Source: Isoptericola halotolerans (GTDB lineage Bacteria; Actinomycetota; Actinomycetes; Actinomycetales; Cellulomonadaceae). From it: DNA of 54,970 nucleotides. The position numbers and the translations under genes were made by a program. Of this stretch, positions 42,102 through 50,632 are shown one piece after another (the first letter of the stretch is position 1; the number at the start of each line of letters is the position of its first letter). The notes under the pieces are model-generated. The model had not been told where the DNA came from. It worked only from the letters and a program-made list of their open reading frames with translations, and ran no database searches. The stretch covers positions 1 to 54,970 of the forward strand of contig NZ_PVTX01000016.1 of NCBI RefSeq assembly GCF_003003075.1, read 5' to 3'.

Positions 42102-42983
42102 CTACTCGCGGTGCAGGGCGTCCTTCACCGCACCGGCCGCCTTCTCGAACGCTCCGGGCTTGCCGGTGGTGCCGTGGAAGCGGGGGTCCGGGGTCGTGGG
42201 CGCGGGCATGGGTTCTCCGGGCGGAGGGGTGTCGACGTACTCGAACTCGCTCTTGCCGTCCGGGGTCGGGCCGCTGGCCCACCTGCCCTCGGACGCGTGC
42301 TGACCGTCGCTGAAGTTGATGTACTGGTAGGAGGACTCGGTGTGCTCCTTGCCCTGCGGGAACGTGCTCGGCACGGGCAGGTCCTCCACGCCCTCGTCGC
42401 GCAGCTCCTGGGCGGCGGCGATCCACTGGTTCTGGTGCATGGTGTCGCGCGCGAGGAGGAACGCGAGCAGGTCGCGCACCCCGGCGTCGTCGGTCATGTG
42501 GTAGAGCCGAGCCACCTGGAGCCGCCCCTGCATCTCGGCGTTCGCGTTCGCCGTGAAGTCGGCCAGCATGTTGCCGCTGGCCGTGACGTAGCCCGCGGTC
42601 CACGGGTTGCCGTTGGAGTCCACGGGGCGTGCACCGGCCCCCGCCACGATGGCCTGCTGCGGGTCCGTGCCCCCGATGATCGCCGCCACGGTCGGGTCGT
42701 CCTGGACGGCGCCCTCGACCGCACCGACGGGGGCGTCGCCGAGGAGCTGGGAGATCATCGTCGCCAGCATCTCGACGTGGCCCATCTCCTCGGCCCCGAT
42801 GCCGTAGAGGAGGTCGCGGTACTTGCCGGGCAGGTGAGCGTTCCAGGACTGGAACCCGTACTGCATGGCGACGGTGATCTCGCCGTACTGCCCGCCGAGC
42901 ACCTCCTGCAGCTTGCGGGCGTAGACGGCGTCGGGCTTGTCGGGCTTCGCCCGGTGCTGCAGCTCTTGGCGGTGGAAGAACAT
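42102..42983 (-). CDS. Manganese catalase
   Basis: 293-residue ferritin-like dimanganese enzyme that dismutates hydrogen peroxide. Metal-ligand contexts are present: GGQYGEITVAMQY, GAEEMGHVEML (the EExxH type), ANAEMQGRLQVARLY and LLARDTMHQNQW. The extended C-terminal tail (about 215-293; PPPGEPMPAPTTPDPRF) is usual. ATG 42983 is chosen because GGAG lies six bases upstream; ATG 42989 abuts it. It may act with the flavodoxin-fold reductase upstream on the same strand (128 bases away). Confidence 0.93.
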   Translation of the reverse strand: MFFHRQELQHRAKPDKPDAVYARKLQEVLGGQYGEITVAMQYGFQSWNAHLPGKYRDLLYGIGAEEMGHVEMLATMISQLLGDAPVGAVEGAVQDDPTVAAIIGGTDPQQAIVAGAGARPVDSNGNPWTAGYVTASGNMLADFTANANAEMQGRLQVARLYHMTDDAGVRDLLAFLLARDTMHQNQWIAAAQELRDEGVEDLPVPSTFPQGKEHTESSYQYINFSDGQHASEGRWASGPTPDGKSEFEYVDTPPPGEPMPAPTTPDPRFHGTTGKPGAFEKAAGAVKDALHRE

Positions 42984-43111
42984 CGGCATCTCCGTTCGGG
43001 TGGAGGCCGTGGCGACCCGCGGCTGCGGCACGGCCCGTGCCACGCCACTTCTCGACGCTTCCCGGCCAGGTTCGGCCCGCCGTCGTGTCGTCGCATCCCG
43101 ACGCCGAGGGG

Positions 43112-43714
43112 CTAGCCGGGAGGTGGGACCGGTCGGGCAGCGAGCGCCGCCGCCACCGCGTGGAGGTTGTGCGCCATGAGGCGAGCGGTGCTCTGCGCCC
43201 AGTCGTGGCCGTGCTCGGTGGAGACGTAGTCGTCGCCCGGTCCGGGTCCCTGGTTCCAGTAGGTCCATGCCTGGCCGGGCACCGTGTAGCCGAGGTCGGC
43301 GAGCGCACCGCTGACCTCGGAGATGACGTGGTGGGCGCCGTCCTCGTTGCCGGTGACGACCACGCCGGTGACCCGGTTGTAGGCGACCGGCGTCCCGTCG
43401 TCGGCCGTCTCGGTCATCATGGCGTCCATCCGCTCCAGCATGCGCTGGGCGATCGAGGAGGGTCGGCCCAGCCAGGTGAGGGTGAGCACGACGAGGATCT
43501 CGGCGTCCAGCAGGCGTTCGTGGACGCCGGGCCACTCGTCGCCGTCGCCGACGTCGGTCACGACGCCGGGGGGCACGTCCAGGTCGGCGAGCCGCACGTG
43601 GTCCACCTCGACGCCCTGTTGCGCCAGGGCGTCGGCGACCACGGCGCCGAGCGTCTCGGTGTTGGACCGTTCCGGGGACTTCTTCAGGGTGCAGCTGACA
43701 AAGAGGGCTCTCAT
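43112..43714 (-). CDS. NAD(P)H-dependent FMN reductase / flavodoxin-fold protein
   Basis: 200 residues. The opening LFVSCTLKKSPERSNTETL is the phosphate-binding loop of the FMN-reductase family. LTWLGRPSSIAQRMLERMDA and GVVVTGNEDGAHHV are the flavin contacts expected for flavodoxin-like NADPH oxidoreductases. Likely role: quinone or FMN reduction. AAGGTGA lies a few bases before ATG 43714. Upstream of the Mn-catalase on the same strand, which suggests redox-stress context. Confidence 0.85.
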   Translation of the reverse strand: MRALFVSCTLKKSPERSNTETLGAVVADALAQQGVEVDHVRLADLDVPPGVVTDVGDGDEWPGVHERLLDAEILVVLTLTWLGRPSSIAQRMLERMDAMMTETADDGTPVAYNRVTGVVVTGNEDGAHHVISEVSGALADLGYTVPGQAWTYWNQGPGPGDDYVSTEHGHDWAQSTARLMAHNLHAVAAALAARPVPPPG

Positions 43715-43798
43715 GGGTCACCTTCGCCGGGGTGCGACGGCCTGGGCTCGACCTTCTCACCACCGTAACGCTCCGGGGCGACCCACGTCGCCGTCTCC

Positions 43799-44845
43799 TC
43801 AGAGCTCGATCACGGTCTTGATGTCACCGGACCGGGGTTCGAGCGCCTCGGCCGCCCTGTCGAAGGGCACGCGGCGGGTGACCAGCCGGCCGAGCCAGTC
43901 GTGGTCGGCGCCCGCGAGCGCCGTCGCCGCCGCGCGGAAGTGCTCCTGGTTGGCGTTCACGGAACCGATGAGCGCGTCGTTCTCGAGCACGAACTCCCGG
44001 TTCACACCGCCGGCGTCGATGCGGACGGAGCGTCCGGCCGGCGAGACGCCGAGCAGGCAGACGACGCCGTAGCGGGCCGTGCCGGACAGGACGTCCACGA
44101 CGACGCTGCTGGCGCCGGTCGCCTCCAGCACGACCTCGGGGCGCAGGGTCGCCATCACCTCGTCCACCGGCTCAGCGTGATAGGTCGCGCCGAGAGCGCG
44201 GACGAGCTCCGGCTTGGGCCCGTCGGAGACCTGGTCCAGCACGTGCACGTCGAGCCCGCGCTGGACACCGAGCAGCGCTGCGAGGAGGCCGATCGGCCCG
44301 GCACCGGTGACCAGCACCGAGTCCGGGTCGAACCACGACCGCTGCCCGACGAGCTCCACCTGCTCCCACGCCTTGGCCACGACGGAGGTGGGCTCGACGA
44401 GGAACCCGAGGCTGCCGAGAGAGGCATCGACCGGCACGGCGTAGTCCGGCTCGATGCGCCAGCGCTCGCTGCCGAAGCCGTCGACGCCCTGGATACCGCG
44501 TTCGGTGAACCGCCCGTTGCGGCACATGTCGAACCGACCTCGGGCGCACGCCCCGCAGGGCACCGGATCCGGCCGGCGCACGACGCCGGCGACCAGGTCG
44601 CCCGCGGTCCAGCCGCTCCCCTCGGGTGCCTCGAGGACACGGCCGAGCGACTCGTGCCCCAGCACCAACCGGTCACGGCCGCCGGGGGCCTCGCCGTGCT
44701 CGCCGGCCGCGATCTCCCGGTCGGTGCCGCAGACGCCCAGCGCCACGCCCTCGACGAGGATCGCGCCGAGCTCAGGACCCGGCTCCGGCACGTCGGTCAC
44801 CGCGAGCGACCCGGGCCGGCCGGGACGGATGGTCAGTGCCTGCAC
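43799..44845 (-). CDS. Zinc-dependent dehydrogenase, glucose-1-dehydrogenase-like
   Basis: 348 residues of the MDR superfamily, closest in pattern to archaeal-type glucose dehydrogenase. LGVCGTDREIAAGEHGEAP holds the first zinc Cys, LGHESLGRVLE the His-Glu pair, and PCGACARGRFDMC the structural Cys. VTGAGPIGLLAALLG is the NAD(P) motif. Probable aldose or sugar-alcohol oxidation. GGAGGGAGCCCC precedes GTG 44845. Divergent from the 2-hydroxyacid dehydrogenase at 45009. Confidence 0.85.
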   Translation of the reverse strand: MQALTIRPGRPGSLAVTDVPEPGPELGAILVEGVALGVCGTDREIAAGEHGEAPGGRDRLVLGHESLGRVLEAPEGSGWTAGDLVAGVVRRPDPVPCGACARGRFDMCRNGRFTERGIQGVDGFGSERWRIEPDYAVPVDASLGSLGFLVEPTSVVAKAWEQVELVGQRSWFDPDSVLVTGAGPIGLLAALLGVQRGLDVHVLDQVSDGPKPELVRALGATYHAEPVDEVMATLRPEVVLEATGASSVVVDVLSGTARYGVVCLLGVSPAGRSVRIDAGGVNREFVLENDALIGSVNANQEHFRAAATALAGADHDWLGRLVTRRVPFDRAAEALEPRSGDIKTVIEL

Positions 44846-44955
44846 GGGGCTCCCTCCTCGTGGCCGCGGGCGCGGCCGTCCTTCCATCGTGGTGCGTGGG
44901 CAGGATGGCCGCAGGCCGACCAGACCGAGCAGCCCGAGCCCACCTGCGCGGCACG

Positions 44956-44961
44956 TACCCT
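44956..44961 (+). promoter_or_regulatory. Candidate -10 element for the 2-hydroxyacid dehydrogenase gene
   Basis: TACCCT lies 47 bases before ATG 45009, giving a leader of about 40 bases with its own GGAAGG ribosome site. No clear -35. Confidence 0.35.
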
Positions 44962-45008
44962 GTCGGTGCCCGGCGCTCTCCCGCCCGCACACCACCGGAA
45001 GGCCGTCC

Positions 45009-45959
45009 ATGCAGCTCGTTCACGACCAGGTCCCTACCCGGCCGGCACCCGCCGTCAGCGCAGCACCGGACGCTCCAGGATGGGTGGCCGCTGCCGTGCA
45101 CGACGCCGGCGCACGGTTCGTGCCCGTCGGCCCGCAGACGCAGGGTCTGCTCTGGTTCGGGCCCCTCGGGGCGTCCGGTCTCGGCGAGGTCCTCTCCGCC
45201 GCGCCGCACATCCGCTGGGTCCAGCTGCCGTCGGCCGGCGTCGACGCCTACCTCCGGGCGGGTCTGGTCGACGACCGCATCACCTGGACCTCGGCCAAGG
45301 GCGCCTTCGCCGAACCGGTGGCCGAGCACGCGCTCGCGCTCACGCTCGCGGCCCTGCGCCGGCTGCCCGAGCGGGCACGAGCACGCTCCTGGGGCGCGGA
45401 GGCAGGGCTCTCGCTCTACGACGCGGACGTGCTCCTGGTCGGTGCGGGCGGCATCGCCCGTGCGCTTCTCGAGCTGCTCGCACCCTTCCGCACGCGCACA
45501 GTCGTCGTGCGGCGTCGTGCAGACCCGGTGGCGGGTGCGGATCGCGTCGTGACCACCGAGCACCTGACCGAGGAGCTCGGACAGGCGGACGTCGTCGTGC
45601 TGGCCGCTGCGCTGACGGACCGCACCCGCGCGCTGCTCGGCGCGCCCGAGCTGGCGGCGATGAAGCCCGGCGCCACGTTGGTCAACATCGCCCGGGGCGC
45701 GCTGGTCGACACGGACGCCCTGGTGGAGCTGCTCTCCACGGGACACCTCGGCGCAGCGGCCCTCGACGTGACCGACCCCGAGCCGCTCCCCGCCGGGCAT
45801 CCGCTGTGGGACCTGCCGAACGCCCTGATCACCCCGCACACGGCGGACACCCCCGAGATGGTGGACCCGCTCCTGCGAGAACGCGTCACCGCGAACCTGC
45901 GGGCCTTCGTCACCGGAGAGCCGCTGTCCGGCGTCGTCGACGTGCGCGCGGGATACTGA
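45009..45959 (+). CDS. D-isomer-specific 2-hydroxyacid dehydrogenase
   Basis: 316 residues. The NAD domain motif LLVGAGGIARALLELL is near residue 140. The catalytic Arg (NIARGALVDTDAL), Glu (DPEPLPAGHPLW) and His (NALITPHTAD) are in family order. The N-terminal catalytic part lacks the usual substrate motifs, so whether it reduces glyoxylate, phosphoglycerate or another oxo acid is open. GGAAGG lies six to seven bases before the ATG. Confidence 0.9.
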   Translation: MQLVHDQVPTRPAPAVSAAPDAPGWVAAAVHDAGARFVPVGPQTQGLLWFGPLGASGLGEVLSAAPHIRWVQLPSAGVDAYLRAGLVDDRITWTSAKGAFAEPVAEHALALTLAALRRLPERARARSWGAEAGLSLYDADVLLVGAGGIARALLELLAPFRTRTVVVRRRADPVAGADRVVTTEHLTEELGQADVVVLAAALTDRTRALLGAPELAAMKPGATLVNIARGALVDTDALVELLSTGHLGAAALDVTDPEPLPAGHPLWDLPNALITPHTADTPEMVDPLLRERVTANLRAFVTGEPLSGVVDVRAGY

Positions 45960-45989
45960 CGCCGTCGTCCCCGCGCCGTACCACCGGAG

Positions 45990-46595
45990 TCAGAGCTCGA
46001 CGTACTTCCCGGGCGCGGCGGAGCTCGCCAGCCGGACGGCCTCGACGGCGAACCAGGTGTAGCCGACGGCGAACAGCAACCGCTGCGCCACCCCCTGCAC
46101 GTCCGGTGCCGTCCACATGATCAGCGGCAGGACGACCGAGGCCACGACAGCGACGGCGTCGAGCACCCGGATCGGCCCGGGACGCCGCCCCCGCCGGACG
46201 CTCACGGCCACCACACCGATCACGAAGGCGAACCCGACCGTCGTCGCGGCGATGCTGTGCATCGTGTCCTCCACGCGGTCCCACGGCGCGCTGTACCAGG
46301 CTCGGTGGGAGAACGTGCCGACCAGGATGATCGCTGTGCCGTACACGCCGTGCGCCGAGCGACCCCACGGTCCCCACGCCTCGCCGGCGAGCCCGGCCTC
46401 GAGCAGGACCGCCAGCCCGAGCAGCACGAACCCGGTGCGTGCCACCCAGGCCCCCGGCACCTCCTGCCCGCCCGCCTCGCTCACCGAGTGGCGCACCACG
46501 TCGTAGGTCTCGGGCACGGCGAGGGGGGCCAGGGCGACGCACACGGCGCTCGCCGCCAGCAGTGCGAGGACCACGGTCGCCGAGAGACGGTTCAC
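45990..46595 (-). CDS. DUF998-type integral membrane protein
   Basis: 201 residues with about six hydrophobic segments. The first-loop segment YDVVRHSVSEAGGQEVPGAW matches the conserved SxSE-type motif of DUF998 proteins. Later helices carry TMHSIAATTVGFAFVIG with a His. Function unknown. GTG 46595 has no obvious ribosome site. It converges on the 2-hydroxyacid dehydrogenase with 30 bases between stops. Confidence 0.75.
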   Translation of the reverse strand: MNRLSATVVLALLAASAVCVALAPLAVPETYDVVRHSVSEAGGQEVPGAWVARTGFVLLGLAVLLEAGLAGEAWGPWGRSAHGVYGTAIILVGTFSHRAWYSAPWDRVEDTMHSIAATTVGFAFVIGVVAVSVRRGRRPGPIRVLDAVAVVASVVLPLIMWTAPDVQGVAQRLLFAVGYTWFAVEAVRLASSAAPGKYVEL

Positions 46596-46695
46596 GACTG
46601 AACGATCCCACTGCGAAGCCGCTCCGGCGCGTCGGCAGCGCTGCGGCGGTCACCAGGTCGACGCACGGCCGTCCTGGCCGCGCCGGTCGGTGACC

Positions 46696-46701
46696 TACCC
46701 T
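46696..46701 (+). promoter_or_regulatory. Candidate -10 element of a leaderless transcript
   Basis: TACCCT is followed by six bases and then ATG 46708, with no convincing ribosome site. CGAGGT immediately before the ATG is too close. Confidence 0.45.
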
Positions 46702-46707
46702 CGAGGT

Positions 46708-47139
46708 ATGGCCACCTTCTCCTCCGTCACGCGTCCGCACGTCCTCTCGGCCATCGCCGAGCACGACGACCGCGGTCCCGTGGCGTTCCTCAAGCTCTAC
46801 GGGTTCAGCCCGACCCCGGGGACCACCCTGCAGTTCGGTGGCACGACCTACGACGCGATGGCGATCCTCGCCGTCGCGCACCGGTACGCGACCGGTCGGG
46901 CCGCCCTGCCGGAAGAGATGGAGGGTGGCAAGGTCGCGGTCGGAGCGCTCCTGCGCAAGCACGGCTTCGAGGTCGACGGCAGCGGCGGCGCGCCGCCGGC
47001 GACGGCACGCCGGTCGGCCAGGACCGCCGCACGGGCCACGAGGTCCACCAAGACCCAGGAGCCGGAGAAGCCGGCTCCGGTGTGCCCGACGTGCTACATG
47101 ACGTTGCCGGCCACGGGCGTCTGCGACAGCTGCGGGTAG
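46708..47139 (+). CDS. ScoMcrA N-terminal-head-like domain with C-terminal zinc ribbon
   Basis: 143 residues. The N-terminal 80 residues (VLSAIAEHDDRGPVAFLKLY, FGGTTYDAMAILAVAHRYAT, GGKVAVGALLRKHGFEV) resemble the head domain at the start of ScoMcrA-type modification-dependent endonucleases. A basic Thr/Arg linker leads to a zinc ribbon, CPTCYMTLPATGVCDSC (two CxxC knuckles). No nuclease motif is present, so DNA binding without cleavage is the simplest reading. Function is not established. Confidence 0.65.
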   Translation: MATFSSVTRPHVLSAIAEHDDRGPVAFLKLYGFSPTPGTTLQFGGTTYDAMAILAVAHRYATGRAALPEEMEGGKVAVGALLRKHGFEVDGSGGAPPATARRSARTAARATRSTKTQEPEKPAPVCPTCYMTLPATGVCDSCG

Positions 47140-47223
47140 GCGTCCGCTCCCGCCCGGCCGCGCGAGCCGGGCAGCAGTCGTCGGGCTGCCCGCGTCGCCG
47201 ATGCGGGCATCGGCCCTTCCCCG

Positions 47224-47229
47224 CACAAT
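47224..47229 (+). promoter_or_regulatory. Candidate -10 element of a leaderless permease transcript
   Basis: CACAAT is followed by six bases and then ATG 47236, without a ribosome site. A weaker match to TANNNT than the other sites. Confidence 0.35.
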
Positions 47230-47235
47230 CGCCAC

Positions 47236-48564
47236 ATGTCTGGCACCGGAACCTCCAGCCCGACCGGTCTCCGCCGCGCGGTGACCGGTCCGCTGCTCTT
47301 CCTGTTCATCCTCGGCGACGTCCTCGGCGCCGGCGTCTACGCCCTCATCGGCGAGATGGCCGGCGACGCGGGCGGTCTCGTGTGGTTGTCGTTCGGGGTC
47401 GCACTGGGTCTCGCCCTGCTGACCGCCTTCTCCTACGCCGAGCTCGTCACCAAGTACCCGCGAGCCGGCGGCTCGGCCGTCTACGCCGAGAAGGCGTACC
47501 GCAGCCCGCTGGTCGCGTTCCTCGTCGGCTACTGCATGCTCGCTGCCGGGGTGGTGAGCGCCGCCGGGCTGTCCCTGGCCTTCACCGGCGAGTACCTCAC
47601 CGCGTTCCTCCCCGTGCCGCAGGTGCCCGCGGCGATCGTGTTCCTGCTCGTGGTGGCGCTCGTCAACGCGTGGGGCATCAAGGAGTCGCTGCGGGCCAAC
47701 GTCGTCATGACGGTCGTCGAGGCCGCAGGCCTGGTGCTCGTCACGGTCCTGGGCGCCTGGGTCATCGGGCGCGGGGACGCGGACCTCGGCGGTGCCTTCA
47801 CCCCGCCGGAGGGTTCGTCCGTCTGGCTCGCCGTCCTGGGCAGCGCACTGGTGGCCTTCTACTCGTTCGTGGGGTTCGAGACGTCGGCGAACCTGGCCGA
47901 GGAGATCCGTGACGTCTCGCGGGTCTACCCGCGCGCCCTGTTCGGCTCGCTGGCGACGGCGGGCGCCGTCTACGTCGTGCTGGGGTTCGTCGCGCCGGCC
48001 GTCGTCGCACCGGCCGAGCTCGCCGCGTCCTCCGGGCCCCTGCTCGAGGTCGTCCGGGTCGCCGGCGCGGTGCCGCCGGAGCTCTTCGCCGTGATCGCGC
48101 TCGTCGCGATCGCCAACGGAGCTCTCCTGACCATGATCATGGCGAGCCGGCTGGCCTACGGCATGGCCCGCCAGGGCCTGCTGCCCGCTCCGCTCGGCCG
48201 CGTCCTGCCGCGCCGCCGCACGCCGGGGGTCGCGATCCTCGTCACCACCGCCCTCGCCGTCGTGCTCGCCGCCACCAACGAGCTCATCGACCTGGCCTCG
48301 ACCGTCGTCCTGCTCCTGCTCTTCGTGTTCCTCTCCACCAACGTCGCGGTCCTGGTGCTGCGTCGCGACACCGTCGCGCACGACCACTTCCGCGCTCCGT
48401 CGGTGATGCCCGTCCTCGCCGTCCTGTCCTGTCTGCTCCTGCTCACGCAGCAGGAGCTGCGGCACTGGGCTCTGGCAGGGGTGCTGCTCGCGGTCGGGGT
48501 GGGCCTGCACCTCGTGATGCGGCGCCTGGCGCGGTCCAGCTCGACGTCGGCGTCGGCGGCGTGA
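47236..48564 (+). CDS. APC-family amino-acid permease
   Basis: 442 residues with about twelve membrane helices. TM1 carries the unwound substrate-binding signature GDVLGAGVYALIGEMAG. AYAELVTKYPRAGG-like sequence (SYAELVTKYPRAGGSAVY) follows in TM2 and its loop. TM6 contains VAFYSFVGFETSANLAEEIR, typical of APC/CAT transporters. Amino-acid or polyamine uptake is expected, specificity unknown. The last 122 bases overlap, antiparallel, the read-through end of the broken hydrolase. Confidence 0.9.
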   Translation: MSGTGTSSPTGLRRAVTGPLLFLFILGDVLGAGVYALIGEMAGDAGGLVWLSFGVALGLALLTAFSYAELVTKYPRAGGSAVYAEKAYRSPLVAFLVGYCMLAAGVVSAAGLSLAFTGEYLTAFLPVPQVPAAIVFLLVVALVNAWGIKESLRANVVMTVVEAAGLVLVTVLGAWVIGRGDADLGGAFTPPEGSSVWLAVLGSALVAFYSFVGFETSANLAEEIRDVSRVYPRALFGSLATAGAVYVVLGFVAPAVVAPAELAASSGPLLEVVRVAGAVPPELFAVIALVAIANGALLTMIMASRLAYGMARQGLLPAPLGRVLPRRRTPGVAILVTTALAVVLAATNELIDLASTVVLLLLFVFLSTNVAVLVLRRDTVAHDHFRAPSVMPVLAVLSCLLLLTQQELRHWALAGVLLAVGVGLHLVMRRLARSSSTSASAA

Positions 48565-49353
48565 CCGACCTCGCGGCACGGCCCCAGGCGTCCGGCTGTG
48601 CCGTGCGACGCCGTCGTGCGGCGAACCGGTCGAGCTCGCGCAGCAGGAGCGGCACCAGCTCCGGGTCCGCCAGCGACCGGAAGTGCCCCGGCGTGGCGAG
48701 CCGGACGTTGTGCGCGCCGGGCAGCCCCCTCCCGGTGGGGACGTGGGGGTCCAGCGCGGCGATCACCTCGTCGTCGGGAAGGAAGGCCCGGACGCTGCGC
48801 AGCGGCACCCATCTGGCGTAGGGCGACCCGGAGAACGGCGTGTTGACCGCCACCATCCCCAGGAGGCGCGGGCCCACGTCGGCGCGGCCCATGAGGCTCT
48901 TGCCGATCAGCCCGCCCTTGCTGTGCGCCACCGCCACCACGTCCTCGAGGCCCTGGTCGGCCAGGGCTATCGCGACGACGACCTGGGCCCCATCGAGTTC
49001 CCGACCGGCACCGCGGAGGTGAGCTCTCGGCGGTCGAGCACCCGCAGCACCAGGCTCGCCAGCTCCTCCACGCTCGGCACTGCATGGGCGCGAGGACTGC
49101 GGCCGAACCCCGGCAGGTCCGGAGCGCTCACCTGCCGGTCGGTGGCCAGCTCGGCGGCGAGCGGCCGGAAGGACCGCTCCGACACGCCGATGCCGTGCAC
49201 CAGGACCACGGCATCGGCGGTCGGGTCGCCCGCTTCGAAGACGGCGAGCCGGTCGACCGGCGGCTCAGCCGTCGGTGCCGCCCTGCGGCGCGGTCGCCGA
49301 CGTCCCCTGGTGCTGGGTGAGCTCGGCGATGAACCGGTGGCACTGCTGGGCAC
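48443..49353 (-). pseudogene. Frameshifted chimeric alpha/beta hydrolase
   Basis: The first frame (49353 to 48967) encodes VVLVHGIGVSERSFRPLAAE through the nucleophile elbow VGNSMG and then runs to a stop. Re-reading one G at about 48988-48990 gives MGAQVVVAIALADQGLEDVV, continuing in the second frame (stop 48443) with a second elbow, AHSKGGLIGK, and the lipase C-terminal region to LLLRELDRF. So one base is missing in GGGGCCC. Two elbows 28 residues apart suggest halves of two different hydrolases joined before the frameshift. The end reads into the permease gene. The start ATG 49353 is uncertain. A sequencing error at the G run is possible. Confidence 0.7.
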
Positions 49354-49525
49354 GTGCGGAGTCCTCGGACATCACCTGCTCGAAGAAGGCGGCGATCTCG
49401 TCCTTGCCCGCGTTGCGGGCGTCACGCACGTACTGGCCGTAGTCGTGGCCGGCCTTGAGCGCGTGGTACTGCACCGAGACGAGGTCGTAGGTGACGTCGT
49501 CGAAGCCGGTCTCTCCTGTTGCCAT
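49265..49525 (-). CDS. Small conserved actinobacterial protein of unknown function
   Basis: 86 residues, predicted as two helices: YDLVSVQYHALKAGHDYGQY then IAAFFEQVMSEDSARAQQCH. The opening GETGFDDVTYDLVSVQYHAL is a pattern I know from short actinobacterial proteins of unknown function. GGAGAGG lies about eight bases before ATG 49525. It overlaps the long N-terminal extension of the broken hydrolase frame, arguing that the hydrolase originally began later. Confidence 0.75.
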   Translation of the reverse strand: MATGETGFDDVTYDLVSVQYHALKAGHDYGQYVRDARNAGKDEIAAFFEQVMSEDSARAQQCHRFIAELTQHQGTSATAPQGGTDG

Positions 49526-49677
49526 GATGGGTCCTCTCCCACGGGGGACACCGCGGCGGTCGCGGGCGTCCCGGCCGGTGGCCCGCTGCTGGACCGTCAC
49601 AGTCACCGTGCCAGGGTCGCGTCGGCTCGCAACCCCGGCACCGTGCACCGCGCCGGGCGTGCATGGCGGATCCTGCC

Positions 49678-49683
49678 TAGGGT
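49678..49683 (+). promoter_or_regulatory. Candidate -10 element of a leaderless pfkB-surE transcript
   Basis: TAGGGT is followed by seven bases and then ATG 49691, with no Shine-Dalgarno. Confidence 0.5.
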
Positions 49684-49690
49684 CCCTGAC

Positions 49691-50632
49691 ATGGCTGCCG
49701 ACACCGCCCCCACCGTCTGCGTCGTGGCGCCCGAGCCGCAGCTGACGATCGAGATCGAGACGGACCGCTCCCGCGAGGCTCCCGAGATCCACCTGCACCC
49801 GGGCGGGCAGGGGCTCTGGGTGGCGACCATGGCCCGCTCGCTCGACGCGGAGGTGGTCGTCTGCGGACCGTTCGGCGGCGAGACCGGGGAGATCACCGCC
49901 CACCTGGCACGGTCCCGCGGCCTCGTGGTGCGCACCCCGGCGCAGGGCGGTGGCGGCACGCTGCTGCGTGACCGCCGCGGCGGCGGCGAGCCCGAGCTGG
50001 TGACCGTGCCGCCGCAGCCCCTCGACCGGCACGGCATCGACGACTTCTACAGCATCTCCCTCGTCGGAGCGCTGGAGTCGGACGTGTGCGTGCTGACGGG
50101 CAACCAGCACGACGTCGGGATACCGCCGGACCATCTGGCCCGCCTGGCTCACGACGTCGCGTCGTCGGGCACGCCGGTCGTCGCCGACCTGAGCGGCGAC
50201 CTGGCCACCGCCGTCGGTCGGGAGGCGATCGCCGTGCTGAAGATGAGCGACCAGGAGATGGTCGCCACGGGCGTCGCCGACGACGACTCCGTGGCCGCGC
50301 TGCGTCGCGCGGGCGAGGCGTGGGTGGCCGACGGCCCCGGGGCCGTCGTCGTCTCCCGGGCCGGCGATCCGACGCTCCTCGTCACCACGGAGGACGCCTG
50401 GACGCTCACCACGCCCGAGGTGTCGACCGTCGACCACCGGGGTGCGGGCGACTCCATGACGGCCGGGATCGCGGTCGGGCTCGCCCGGGGCCTGCCGCTG
50501 ACGGAGGCGGTGCGGCTCGGTGCCGCCGCCGGGGCGCTCAACGTCGCACGGCACGGGTTGGGCACCGGACGTCGGGGCGAGATCGAGGCCTTCGCCGCCC
50601 GGGTGTCGGTCGAGGAGATCGGGGGACGCTGA
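49691..50632 (+). CDS. PfkB-family carbohydrate kinase
   Basis: 313 residues. The sugar-binding part HPGGQGLWVATMARSLDAEV and VVCGPFGGETGEI resembles 1-phosphofructokinase/tagatose-6-phosphate kinase. The C-terminal ATP site VDHRGAGDSMTAGIAVGLA carries the catalytic Asp of GAGD. The substrate is uncertain because the usual N-terminal N-P-A motifs are altered (VVAPEPQLTIEIE). The start overlaps no gene; the stop overlaps surE by one base (TGATG), so kinase and phosphatase are made together. Confidence 0.85.
   Translation: MAADTAPTVCVVAPEPQLTIEIETDRSREAPEIHLHPGGQGLWVATMARSLDAEVVVCGPFGGETGEITAHLARSRGLVVRTPAQGGGGTLLRDRRGGGEPELVTVPPQPLDRHGIDDFYSISLVGALESDVCVLTGNQHDVGIPPDHLARLAHDVASSGTPVVADLSGDLATAVGREAIAVLKMSDQEMVATGVADDDSVAALRRAGEAWVADGPGAVVVSRAGDPTLLVTTEDAWTLTTPEVSTVDHRGAGDSMTAGIAVGLARGLPLTEAVRLGAAAGALNVARHGLGTGRRGEIEAFAARVSVEEIGGR

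Noticed and set aside
45910-48579. 889-residue minus-strand frame
   Set aside because: Antisense to the permease and 2-hydroxyacid dehydrogenase genes; composition unlike a folded protein.
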